From: an uncultured Kordia sp.
GTDB taxonomy: Bacteria > Bacteroidota > Bacteroidia > Flavobacteriales > Flavobacteriaceae
Assembly: GCA_913054565.1 (NCBI GenBank)
Contig: CAJXHW010000107.1
Coordinates: 1 to 6,336, forward strand
Length of the DNA stretch: 6,336 nucleotides
Direction of reading: 5' to 3'
Shown here: positions 1-5,722 of the stretch, piece after piece
How the letters are laid out: each line of letters begins with the position of its first letter
Numbering within the stretch: position 1 is the first letter of the stretch
Position numbers and translations under genes: made by a program
Notes under the pieces: generated by a model
What the model saw: only the letters and a program-made list of their open reading frames with translations
Databases searched by the model: none
Told to the model about the DNA's origin: nothing

Positions 1-486
1 CATTGATTGTTTTGCTTCTTCCCAGCTCGCTGGATAAGGCGTACATTCATCAAAAGCCATGATTATATCTCCACCAATATCTCTTTGAATATCCATAGCA
101 TATTCAGGAGAGAAAAAGTGGTAAGAACCATCAATGTGACTCTTAAATTTTACACCTTCTTCTTTAATTTTTCTCCTACCAGAAAGTGAATAAACTTGAT
201 AACCTCCACTATCTGTTAAAATTGGTCTATCCCAATTCATAAATTTATGCAAACCACCTGCTTTTTCAAGAATTTCAGTACAAGGTCTTAAATATAAATG
301 ATAAGTATTTCCTAAAATAATATCAGGATTAACTTCATTTTTTAATTCTGTTTGGTGTACACCTTTTACCGTACCAATAGTTCCTACAGGCATAAAAATT
401 GGCGTTTCTATAACACCGTGATCTGTGGTAATTTTTGCTGCCCTAGCTTTAGTCTGAGCGTCTTTTGCTTTTATTTCAAATTGCAT
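1..486 (-). CDS. tgt: tRNA-guanine (queuine) transglycosylase, N-terminal part (cut by window edge)
   Basis: This enzyme swaps guanine 34 of GUN-anticodon tRNAs (Asp, Asn, His, Tyr) for preQ1 in the cytoplasmic queuosine pathway. The visible 162 residues start MQFEIKAKDAQTKARAAKI and contain family signatures: TPIFMPVGT near 28-36, LGNTYHLYLRPC near 58-69, TDSGGYQV at 91-98 and AFDECTPYP at 144-152. By family knowledge, Asp92 of the DSGGYQ motif is the active-site general acid/base and Asp146 of FDEC binds the base. The nucleophilic Asp and the zinc site lie in the missing C-terminal part; a full protein is usually about 370-380 residues, so a little under half is here. The frame stays open to base 1. 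The start is the ATG at 484-486, with a minus-strand TATATTTG box 21 bases upstream and no Shine-Dalgarno sequence. It is divergent from the transketolase genes. Identification is firm. Confidence 0.96.
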   Translation of the reverse strand, partial: MQFEIKAKDAQTKARAAKITTDHGVIETPIFMPVGTIGTVKGVHQTELKNEVNPDIILGNTYHLYLRPCTEILEKAGGLHKFMNWDRPILTDSGGYQVYSLSGRRKIKEEGVKFKSHIDGSYHFFSPEYAMDIQRDIGGDIIMAFDECTPYPASWEEAKQSM

Positions 487-507
487 AAATCAAATTCATT
501 GAAGTAG

Positions 508-515
508 CAAATATA
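508..515 (-). promoter_or_regulatory. Predicted -7 promoter box for tgt
   Basis: On the minus strand this reads TATATTTG, a full match to the Bacteroidota TAnnTTTG -7 element. It lies 21 bases before the tgt ATG, which implies a short leader of roughly 14 bases. I found no clear TTG/TTTG -33 element at the usual spacing, so the call rests on the -7 box and its position. Confidence 0.5.
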
Positions 516-621
516 ACAACTAAAACAGAAGAAAATCTTAATAAAATCAAAATTGTTAGCAAATCTATAACTTCGTTAATAATTGCTCTAAAAATAGTTT
601 TTATAATAGGCTTTAAAAATC

Positions 622-629
622 TATTTTTG
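622..629 (+). promoter_or_regulatory. Predicted -7 promoter box for the transketolase operon
   Basis: TATTTTTG matches TAnnTTTG exactly and ends 22 bases before the ATG at 652. No convincing -33 TTG is seen at normal spacing. The box overlaps the right arm of an 8-bp inverted repeat, AAAAATAG at 590-597 and CTATTTTT at 621-628. That repeat could be an operator, or chance in AT-rich DNA. Confidence 0.55.
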
Positions 630-651
630 TAAGATATTTTAACAATGCAAC

Positions 652-1494
652 ATGCCAACACAACAATTACAAGATCAAGTAACTCAAGTTCGTAGAGATA
701 TTTTACGAATGGTACACAAAGTAAATTCTGGACACCCTGGTGGTTCTTTAGGATGCGCTGAATTTTTAGTTTGTTTATACAAAGAGGTTATGACACATGA
801 TACCAACTTTACAATGGATGGTTTCAATGAAGATTTATTCTTTTTATCAAACGGACATATTTCACCAGTTTATTACAGTGTTTTAGCACGTAATGGCTAT
901 TTTCCAATATCTGAATTAAACACATTTAGATTGTTAAACTCACGTTTACAAGGTCACCCAACTACACATGAAGGTTTAGAAGGTATACGTATCGCTTCTG
1001 GGTCATTAGGACAAGGGATGAGTGTTGCAATTGGAGCGGCTTTAACAAAAAAGCTAAACGGAGAAGACACTATTGTTTACAGTTTACACGGTGATGGTGA
1101 ATTGCAAGAAGGCCAAATTTGGGAAGCTGCTATGTATGCCGCAGGTAACAAAGTAGATAACTATATTGCTACGGTAGATTACAACAAAAAACAAATTGAT
1201 GGCGCTACAGATGATGTATTACCATTAGGAAATTTAAAAGCTAAATTTGAAGCTTTTGGTTGGGATGTTTTAGATGTAACTAAAGGTAACGACATAGATA
1301 CTATTCTTAACGCTTTAGCAGAAGCAAAAAAACGTACCGGAAAAGGAAAACCAGTATGTATTTTATTACATACAGAAATGGGGAACGGTGTTGATTTTAT
1401 GATGGGTACTCATGCGTGGCATGGTAAAGCACCTAATGATGAGCAATTAGCAAACGCTTTAGCACAAAACCCAGAAACTTTAGGAGATTATTAA
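652..1494 (+). CDS. Transketolase, N-terminal (thiamine diphosphate-binding) subunit
   Basis: This is the N-terminal half of a split transketolase, the thiamine-diphosphate enzyme that moves two-carbon ketol units between sugar phosphates in the non-oxidative pentose phosphate pathway. Family motifs in order are SGHPGGSLG at 26-34, SNGHISP at 66-72, LQGHPT at 99-104, ASGSLGQG at 115-122, and the diphosphate/metal motif GDGELQEG at 147-154, closing with VDYN at 175-178. Histidines in GTHAWHGK (252-259) lie where the family places active-site histidines. At 280 residues it is typical of separate N-terminal subunits and lacks the pyrimidine-binding and C-terminal domains, which the next gene supplies 18 bases downstream. 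The start ATG at 652 sits just ahead of the conserved first helix. An ATG at 645 is out of frame and reaches a stop after 16 codons. Symbols vary (tktA, tkt1), so none is given. Confidence 0.95.
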   Translation: MPTQQLQDQVTQVRRDILRMVHKVNSGHPGGSLGCAEFLVCLYKEVMTHDTNFTMDGFNEDLFFLSNGHISPVYYSVLARNGYFPISELNTFRLLNSRLQGHPTTHEGLEGIRIASGSLGQGMSVAIGAALTKKLNGEDTIVYSLHGDGELQEGQIWEAAMYAAGNKVDNYIATVDYNKKQIDGATDDVLPLGNLKAKFEAFGWDVLDVTKGNDIDTILNALAEAKKRTGKGKPVCILLHTEMGNGVDFMMGTHAWHGKAPNDEQLANALAQNPETLGDY

Positions 1495-1512
1495 TCTACA
1501 AGCAACTCAACA

Positions 1513-2466
1513 ATGAAAAAATATATAGATCAAGGTAAAAAAGATACACGTTCTGGTTTTGGAGCTGGCTTAGCAGCTGTAGGTAAAAAGAACGAAAATG
1601 TAGTAGCCTTATGTGCCGACTTAGTTGGTTCATTAAAAATGGATGAATTTATTGCTAACAATCCTGAGCGTTTTTTCCAAATGGGAATTACTGAAGCTAA
1701 CATGATGAGTGTTGCTGCAGGAATGACAGTTGGTGGTAAAATTCCATTTACTGGAACATTTGCAAACTTTTCAACTGGTAGGGTTTATGACCAAATTCGC
1801 CAATCAATTGCATATTCTGATAAAAATGTAAAAATATGTGCCTCTCACGCCGGATTAACTTTAGGTGAAGATGGTGCAACACACCAAATATTAGAAGACA
1901 TAGGATTAATGAAAATGTTACCAGGAATGGTCGTTATCAATCCATGTGACTACAATCAAACGAAAGCAGCTACAGAAGCTATTGCTGATTATGTTGGTCC
2001 TGTTTACTTACGTTTTGGACGTCCAAAAGTTGCTAACTTCACTCCTGTTGATCAAACATTTGAAATAGGAAAAGCAGTACAATTAACTGAAGGTACAGAT
2101 GTTACTATCGTAGCTACTGGACATTTGGTTTGGGAATCATTAAAAGCTGCTGAAGTTTTAGAAGCAAAAGGTATTTCTGTTGAAGTAATTAACATTCATA
2201 CTATTAAACCATTAGATAAAGATGCTATTTTAAAATCAGTTGCTAAAACTGGTTGTATTGTTACTGCTGAAGAACATAACCATTTAGGTGGTTTAGGAGA
2301 GAGTGTTGCAAGAGTATTAGCTCTTAACACACCTACTCCTCAAGAATTTGTTGCTACAAACGACACGTTTGGAGAATCTGGAACACCTGCTCAATTAATG
2401 GAAAAATACGGACTTGATGATACAGCAATTATTAAAGCTGTTGAACGAGTAATTGCTAGAAAATAA
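1513..2466 (+). CDS. Transketolase, C-terminal (pyrimidine-binding) subunit
   Basis: This 317-residue protein completes the transketolase begun by the preceding gene. The pyrimidine-binding domain covers about 10-165 and carries MGITEANMM (57-65). Glu61 there corresponds to the family glutamate that activates the aminopyrimidine ring of thiamine diphosphate. SHAGLTLGEDGATHQ at 111-125 is the classic substrate- and cofactor-site loop. From about 185 onward is the transketolase C-terminal domain, with VTIVATGHLVWESLKAAEVL and TAEEHNHLGGLGESVA as landmarks. The start ATG at 1513 follows an 18-base gap, so both genes very probably share one mRNA from the box at 622, giving balanced subunit synthesis. 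A hairpin terminator follows the stop within about 20 bases. A 1-deoxyxylulose-5-phosphate synthase is unlikely, because that enzyme is normally a single chain of about 600 residues. Confidence 0.95.
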   Translation: MKKYIDQGKKDTRSGFGAGLAAVGKKNENVVALCADLVGSLKMDEFIANNPERFFQMGITEANMMSVAAGMTVGGKIPFTGTFANFSTGRVYDQIRQSIAYSDKNVKICASHAGLTLGEDGATHQILEDIGLMKMLPGMVVINPCDYNQTKAATEAIADYVGPVYLRFGRPKVANFTPVDQTFEIGKAVQLTEGTDVTIVATGHLVWESLKAAEVLEAKGISVEVINIHTIKPLDKDAILKSVAKTGCIVTAEEHNHLGGLGESVARVLALNTPTPQEFVATNDTFGESGTPAQLMEKYGLDDTAIIKAVERVIARK

Positions 2467-2485
2467 TTTTTTTCTTAGTAGATAT

Positions 2486-2518
2486 AAAAAAGCCACTCAT
2501 GTTGAGTGGCTTTTTTTT
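2486..2518. terminator. Bidirectional intrinsic terminator between transketolase and ornithine aminotransferase genes
   Basis: The arms GCCACTCA (2492-2499) and TGAGTGGC (2503-2510) pair perfectly around a TGT loop. A run of six A on the left and eight T on the right extend the stem to 14 bp. Read on either strand the hairpin ends in a T tract, so it can stop the transketolase mRNA (stop at 2466) and the convergent aminotransferase mRNA (stop at 2540). Confidence 0.93.
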
Positions 2519-2539
2519 ATGTGAAATAGTTAGCTGTTA

Positions 2540-3784
2540 TTATTTTTCAAACTCTTTTAAAGTTGCTATAATAATAGATACACAGTCTAATAATTGCTCT
2601 TTAGTCATTACTAAAGGTGGTGCAAAACGGATGATGTTACCGTGAGTTGGTTTTGCTAATAAACCATTATCACGCAACTTCATACAAATGTTCCAAGCTG
2701 TATCACTATCCTCAGAATCATTAATTACAACAGCGTTTAACAATCCTTTCCCACGCACTAATGTAGCAATAGAACTTGTTTCAATAAACTTATTAATTTC
2801 AGAACGGAATAACTGTCCTAATTCTTCAGCATTTTCAGCTAATTTTTCATCTTTAACAACTTCTAAAGCAGCAATAGCTACAGCAGCTGCAACTGGGTTT
2901 CCTCCAAAAGTACTTCCGTGGTTCCCTGGTTTTATAACATTCATTATATTATTGTTAGCCAATACAGCTGATACTGGATATGCTCCACCACTTAACGCTT
3001 TTCCTAATATTAAAATATCTGGTTTTGCATCTTCATGATCTACACAAACCATTTTTCCTGTACGGGCAATTCCTGTTTGAACTTCATCAGCAATAAATAA
3101 AACATTATATTTTTTACATAATGCTTTTGCTCCTGCTAAATATCCTTCTTTAGGTACATAAACTCCAGCCTCTCCTTGAATTGGTTCAGCCATGAATCCA
3201 GCAATATTCTTGTTACTTTTTAAAACTTCTTCTAAAGCTTCTAAATTATCATATGCAATTTTCACAAATCCGTTTGTAAAAGGACCAAAGTTCTTTCTTG
3301 CTACAGGATCATTAGAAAAAGAAATAATAGTTGTTGTACGTCCGTGAAAGTTATTTTCACAAACAACAATTTCTGCAGCGTTTTCATTTATTCCTTTTAC
3401 TTCATAAGCCCATTTTCTACATAGCTTTAGTGCCGTTTCAACAGCTTCAGCTCCTGTATTCATTGGTAACAATTTGTCAAAACCAAAAAGTTCTGTTGCG
3501 TATTTTTCATACTTCCCTAACACATTATTATAAAATGCTCTGGAAGTTAATGTTAATTGTTGTGCTTGAGCAACCATTGCACCTACAATTTTTGGGTGAC
3601 AGTGTCCTTGATTTACTGCAGAATATGCCGATAAAAAGTCGTAATATTTCTTTCCTTCAACATCCCAAACATATACACCTTCACCTTTAGATAATACTAC
3701 TGGTAATGGGTGATAATTGTGTGCACCATGTTTGTCTTCTAATTCAATTGCTTGTTGTGACGTTACGTGTTCTAAAACAGCCAT
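2540..3784 (-). CDS. rocD: Ornithine aminotransferase (ornithine--oxo-acid transaminase)
   Basis: This cytoplasmic PLP enzyme transfers the delta-amino group of ornithine to 2-oxoglutarate, giving glutamate 5-semialdehyde and glutamate, and so links arginine/ornithine to proline and glutamate. The 414-residue protein is a full-length class-III aminotransferase. Landmarks are YSAVNQGHCHPKI from 54, LTLTSRAFYNN at 77-87, NTGAEAVETALK at 109-120, FHGRT at 146-150, ADEVQTGIARTGK at 232-244, LGKALSGGAYPVSAV from 260 and GSTFGGNP at 290-297. Lys262 is the expected Schiff-base lysine and Asp233 the residue contacting the PLP ring nitrogen. Tyr54 and Arg149 match the residues that human ornithine aminotransferase uses for ornithine carboxylate binding and substrate choice. 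This argues against acetylornithine or GABA aminotransferase. The start is the ATG at 3782-3784. It is a single-gene unit with a long, possibly structured leader. Confidence 0.95.
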   Translation of the reverse strand: MAVLEHVTSQQAIELEDKHGAHNYHPLPVVLSKGEGVYVWDVEGKKYYDFLSAYSAVNQGHCHPKIVGAMVAQAQQLTLTSRAFYNNVLGKYEKYATELFGFDKLLPMNTGAEAVETALKLCRKWAYEVKGINENAAEIVVCENNFHGRTTTIISFSNDPVARKNFGPFTNGFVKIAYDNLEALEEVLKSNKNIAGFMAEPIQGEAGVYVPKEGYLAGAKALCKKYNVLFIADEVQTGIARTGKMVCVDHEDAKPDILILGKALSGGAYPVSAVLANNNIMNVIKPGNHGSTFGGNPVAAAVAIAALEVVKDEKLAENAEELGQLFRSEINKFIETSSIATLVRGKGLLNAVVINDSEDSDTAWNICMKLRDNGLLAKPTHGNIIRFAPPLVMTKEQLLDCVSIIIATLKEFEK

Positions 3785-3821
3785 TTTTTAAATAATTTAA
3801 AATAAATAAAATAACCATTCC

Positions 3822-3873
3822 TTCTCTACCTTTATCCTTTCGAAAAGTGTCGAAAATTCAGCGTGGGAGAGAA
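3822..3873. promoter_or_regulatory. Nested inverted repeats in the divergent gap upstream of rocD
   Basis: An outer imperfect repeat pairs TTCTCTACC (3822-3830) with GGGAGAGAA (3865-3873), eight of nine bases. Inside it is a perfect dyad TTTCGA-N6-TCGAAA (3838-3855), which also contains two CGAAAA copies 10 bases apart. If rocD transcription starts near 3888, this lies in its mRNA leader and could fold into an interrupted hairpin. Alternatively the 18-bp dyad is a dimeric repressor or activator site. I do not recognise a known riboswitch family here. Confidence 0.4.
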
Positions 3874-3894
3874 ATCATCCCTAAATAAGAGTTG

Positions 3895-3902
3895 CAAAAT
3901 AA
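3895..3902 (-). promoter_or_regulatory. Weak candidate -7 box for rocD
   Basis: The minus strand reads TTATTTTG, five of the six fixed bases of TAnnTTTG. It is the best match between rocD and the next gene on this strand and would give a leader of about 100 bases containing the nested repeats. No clear -33 element was seen. Low certainty. Confidence 0.28.
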
Positions 3903-3945
3903 TAAAACTTAACCGATTTTTATGATAATATCATTCAGATTCTGT

Positions 3946-3953
3946 TATTTTTG
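3946..3953 (+). promoter_or_regulatory. Predicted -7 promoter box for the lipoprotein/barrel gene pair
   Basis: TATTTTTG is an exact TAnnTTTG match, 19 bases before the ATG at 3973. It lies downstream of the in-frame ATG at 3922, so the transcript should begin after that codon. This supports 3973 as the true start. No -33 TTG is evident at standard spacing. Confidence 0.5.
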
Positions 3954-3972
3954 TTTCATTCAAAATCAATTT

Positions 3973-4491
3973 ATGAAAAAACTACTTTTTGTTGTCACTT
4001 TCTTAACAGTAATTATTAGCTGTGAAAAAGATGATATTTGTACAGACACAAATGCAGATACAGCACAACTCGTCATTCGTTTTTATGATGTGGCTGATAC
4101 GGATGCGCTAAAAGCAGTTACAAACCTACTAATTGTTGGAGAAAACAATAGCTTGACTTATGGTGTTGAAAGTACTAGAGATTCGATTGCTATCCCATTG
4201 CGTATTTTAGAAGACAATACATCATATACTTTAATTAAAGATTATGAAATAAATGATAATGGTACTCCTAATGATACCACAGATGATTTCGCTACAGGAA
4301 ATGAAGATAACATTACAGTTAATTATGTAAACAACCAAGTTTATATTTCAAAAGCTTGTGGCTTTAAAAATGTATTTGAAAATGTGAATTTTAATGTTAC
4401 CTCAGACACTGATAACTGGATATTAAATACGACTATTGAAAATAATACAATTGAAAACTCAAACAATGCGCACGTACATATTTATCATTAG
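3973..4491 (+). CDS. Lipoprotein of unknown function, DUF6452-like
   Basis: The 172-residue product has a clean lipoprotein signal: MKKLLFVVTF, a hydrophobic core and lipobox IISC with Cys17 as the acylated residue. Mature residues Cys-Glu-Lys-Asp-Asp resemble the K(D/E)2 export signal described for Bacteroidota surface lipoproteins, so it may face outward from the outer membrane. The rest is acidic, Asn/Thr-rich and probably beta-stranded. Near its end are YISKACGFK (124-132), DTDNWI (145-150) and AHVHIYH (166-172). Cys23 and Cys129 could form a disulfide. From memory this pattern fits DUF6452, a flavobacterial family without known function; a profile search is needed to confirm. The ATG at 3973 is chosen over that at 3922 because it begins the signal peptide and follows the promoter box. 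Its last 26 bases overlap the next gene, suggesting translational coupling and a shared role. Confidence 0.88.
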   Translation: MKKLLFVVTFLTVIISCEKDDICTDTNADTAQLVIRFYDVADTDALKAVTNLLIVGENNSLTYGVESTRDSIAIPLRILEDNTSYTLIKDYEINDNGTPNDTTDDFATGNEDNITVNYVNNQVYISKACGFKNVFENVNFNVTSDTDNWILNTTIENNTIENSNNAHVHIYH

Positions 4492-5155
4492 TCTTATCTG
4501 CTCTTTTGCAATCAATGCTCAAGAAGACACACAAAAGGATTCTGTTAAAACACATCGCTTTGGTTTGCGTGTTGGTACAGATATCTCAAAATTAATAAAA
4601 TCTGCTATAATTGATAATTACACTGCTTTTGAAATTAATGCTGATTATAAATTTGCTAAACGCTATTATTTAGCTGGAGCTTTTGGAAATGAAAATAGAA
4701 CCATTGACGAAACTCAAGTGAACTACACTTCTAAAGGAAGTTACGTTAACATTGGGGTTGATTATAACGCCTATGAAAACTGGTTAGATATGGATAATGC
4801 AATTTATGTGGGTATGCGTTATGGTATCAGTTCTTTCTCACACACCTTAAATAATTATAGCCTGTACAACTCTAATGGCGGTTATTGGGGGGAAACTAGC
4901 TTAAACACAAATTCACAAAATTTTGACACTACCACTTCACATTGGTTAGAGTTAATTGTTGGCTTAAAAGCTGAAGTATTTAACAACTTATATTTGGGTG
5001 TAAATGTGCAGTTAAAAAACTTGGTGGTCAATAATAAACCTGAAGGTTTTGACAATTTATACATTCCAGGGTTCGGAAGAACTTATGATGACTCTAATTG
5101 GGGTGTAGGCTTTGGTTATACTGTTAGTTATTTTATTCCTTTTTATAATAAATAA
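4466..5155 (+). CDS. Small predicted outer-membrane beta-barrel protein, DUF6048-like
   Basis: The 229-residue product begins MRTYIFIISLICSFAINAQ, a Sec signal peptide likely cut after Ala18 to leave Gln19, a common Bacteroidota pattern. The mature part shows alternating polar/apolar segments typical of transmembrane beta strands, for example RFGLRVGTDI at 31-40, AFEINADYKF at 54-63, SYVNIGVDYN at 92-101, NAIYVGMRYG at 111-120, LYLGVNVQL at 175-183 and WGVGFGYTVSYFIPF at 212-226. That suggests a small barrel of eight or more strands with an aromatic-rich C-terminus, although the last residue is Lys, not the usual Phe or Tyr. It resembles DUF6048 as I remember it; function unknown. The ATG at 4466 is preferred to an in-frame TTG at 4436, because only the ATG puts the signal peptide at the N-terminus. 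It overlaps the lipoprotein gene by 26 bases in another frame. Confidence 0.87.
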   Translation: MRTYIFIISLICSFAINAQEDTQKDSVKTHRFGLRVGTDISKLIKSAIIDNYTAFEINADYKFAKRYYLAGAFGNENRTIDETQVNYTSKGSYVNIGVDYNAYENWLDMDNAIYVGMRYGISSFSHTLNNYSLYNSNGGYWGETSLNTNSQNFDTTTSHWLELIVGLKAEVFNNLYLGVNVQLKNLVVNNKPEGFDNLYIPGFGRTYDDSNWGVGFGYTVSYFIPFYNK

Positions 5156-5191
5156 CCACCATAAGAAGCTATTAAGTTGTAAAACAAATTC

Positions 5192-5199
5192 TATTTTTG
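5192..5199 (+). promoter_or_regulatory. Predicted -7 promoter box for smpB, very close to the start codon
   Basis: TATTTTTG, an exact TAnnTTTG match, ends only six bases before the smpB ATG at 5206. With the normal few-base distance from box to start point, the mRNA would begin at or next to the ATG. A TTG at 5177-5179 lies only 12 bases upstream of the box, shorter than the usual -33 spacing. Transcription from the upstream pair may also read into smpB, since no terminator lies between them. Confidence 0.45.
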
Positions 5200-5205
5200 T
5201 GACAC

Positions 5206-5667
5206 ATGAAGCAGAAAAAAATCAACATACAAAATAAAAAAGCCCGTTTTGAATACGAAATCATAGATACTTATGATGCTGGAATCATGCTTGTGGGTAC
5301 CGAAATTAAATCAATACGTGAAGGAAAAGCTACGATAACAGAAAGTTTTTGTGAATTTAATGACCGTGAAGAGCTTTTTGTAATTAACATGTATATTGAT
5401 GAGTACACTCATGCTACATACTTTAATCATAAAACTCGTAGAGAGCGTAAATTGTTATTAAATAGAAAAGAGTTAAAAAAACTACATCGAGAAGTTAAAA
5501 ATACAGGATTAACAATTGTGCCTTTACGTCTATTTTTAAATGATAAAGGTTTAGCTAAGTTACACATTGCATTATGTAAAGGTAAGAAGCTACATGATAA
5601 AAGAAATACTCTTAAAGATCGTGATAACAAACGGGATCTTGACCGAATTAAGAAAAATTTCAGATAA
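5206..5667 (+). CDS. smpB: SsrA-binding protein SmpB (trans-translation)
   Basis: SmpB binds tmRNA and brings it to ribosomes stalled on broken mRNAs, so that the nascent chain is tagged for degradation and the ribosome is released. The 153-residue length is normal. Hallmarks are KKARFEYEIIDTYDAGI (11-27), GTEIKSIREGKA (31-42), NHKTRRERKLLL (74-85), the LHREV region near 93-97 and IALCKGKKLHDKR (121-133). The basic C-terminal tail from 130 onward (KRNTLKDRDNKRDLDRIKK) is the part that enters the empty decoding centre and mRNA channel in known SmpB structures. The ATG at 5206 is the only ATG that precedes the conserved core; the next Met, at residue 28, is inside it. The tmRNA gene is not in this window. 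The stop codon lies within the stem of the following terminator. Confidence 0.97.
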   Translation: MKQKKINIQNKKARFEYEIIDTYDAGIMLVGTEIKSIREGKATITESFCEFNDREELFVINMYIDEYTHATYFNHKTRRERKLLLNRKELKKLHREVKNTGLTIVPLRLFLNDKGLAKLHIALCKGKKLHDKRNTLKDRDNKRDLDRIKKNFR

Positions 5668-5702
5668 AAAAAAGCCGCTAAAAGCGGCTTTTTTTTATCT
5701 GA
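5660..5702. terminator. Bidirectional intrinsic terminator overlapping the end of smpB
   Basis: The left arm (5660-5679) and right arm (5683-5702) are perfect reverse complements, a 20-bp stem around an AAA loop. The core is GCCGCT/AGCGGC, flanked by eight A on the left and eight T on the right, and then TCAGAT/ATCTGA. The smpB stop TAA (5665-5667) and its last sense codon lie in the left arm. It also serves the convergent lipoprotein gene, whose stop is 20 bases away. Confidence 0.94.
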
Positions 5703-5722
5703 GCAACGAGTGCTATCTCATT

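Noticed and set aside
476..661. 61-codon minus-strand frame across the tgt-transketolase gap, hydrophobic in its middle.
   Set aside because: It overlaps both real gene starts and both predicted promoters, and its Ile/Leu/Phe content is what poly-A/T-rich DNA encodes by chance.
645..695. Short upstream reading frame starting at the ATG at 645 and overlapping the transketolase start.
   Set aside because: Only 16 codons, out of frame, and no evidence that it is translated; likely chance.
2688..3038. 116-codon plus-strand frame inside the aminotransferase gene.
   Set aside because: It is antisense to conserved rocD codons, with Ser/Ala/Thr-rich low-information composition; a shadow frame.
3331..3690. 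119-codon plus-strand frame inside the aminotransferase gene.
   Set aside because: It lies wholly antisense to a complete, strongly recognised gene and has no domain, signal or promoter of its own.
2540..3784. Acetylornithine or 4-aminobutyrate aminotransferase as the identity of the PLP enzyme.
   Set aside because: The YSAVNQGHCHPKI segment, SRAFYNN and the Tyr54/Arg149 pair are characteristic of ornithine aminotransferase.
3922..3972. In-frame upstream ATG giving the lipoprotein 17 extra residues.
   Set aside because: The extra residues would precede a normal lipoprotein signal peptide, and the predicted promoter box (3946-3953) lies downstream of this ATG.
4436..4465. Upstream TTG start for the barrel-like protein.
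   Set aside because: It adds ten polar residues before an otherwise standard signal peptide, and the ATG at 4466 is a better start codon.
5427..5630. 67-codon minus-strand frame inside smpB.
   Set aside because: It is antisense to conserved SmpB codons, with no supporting signal.
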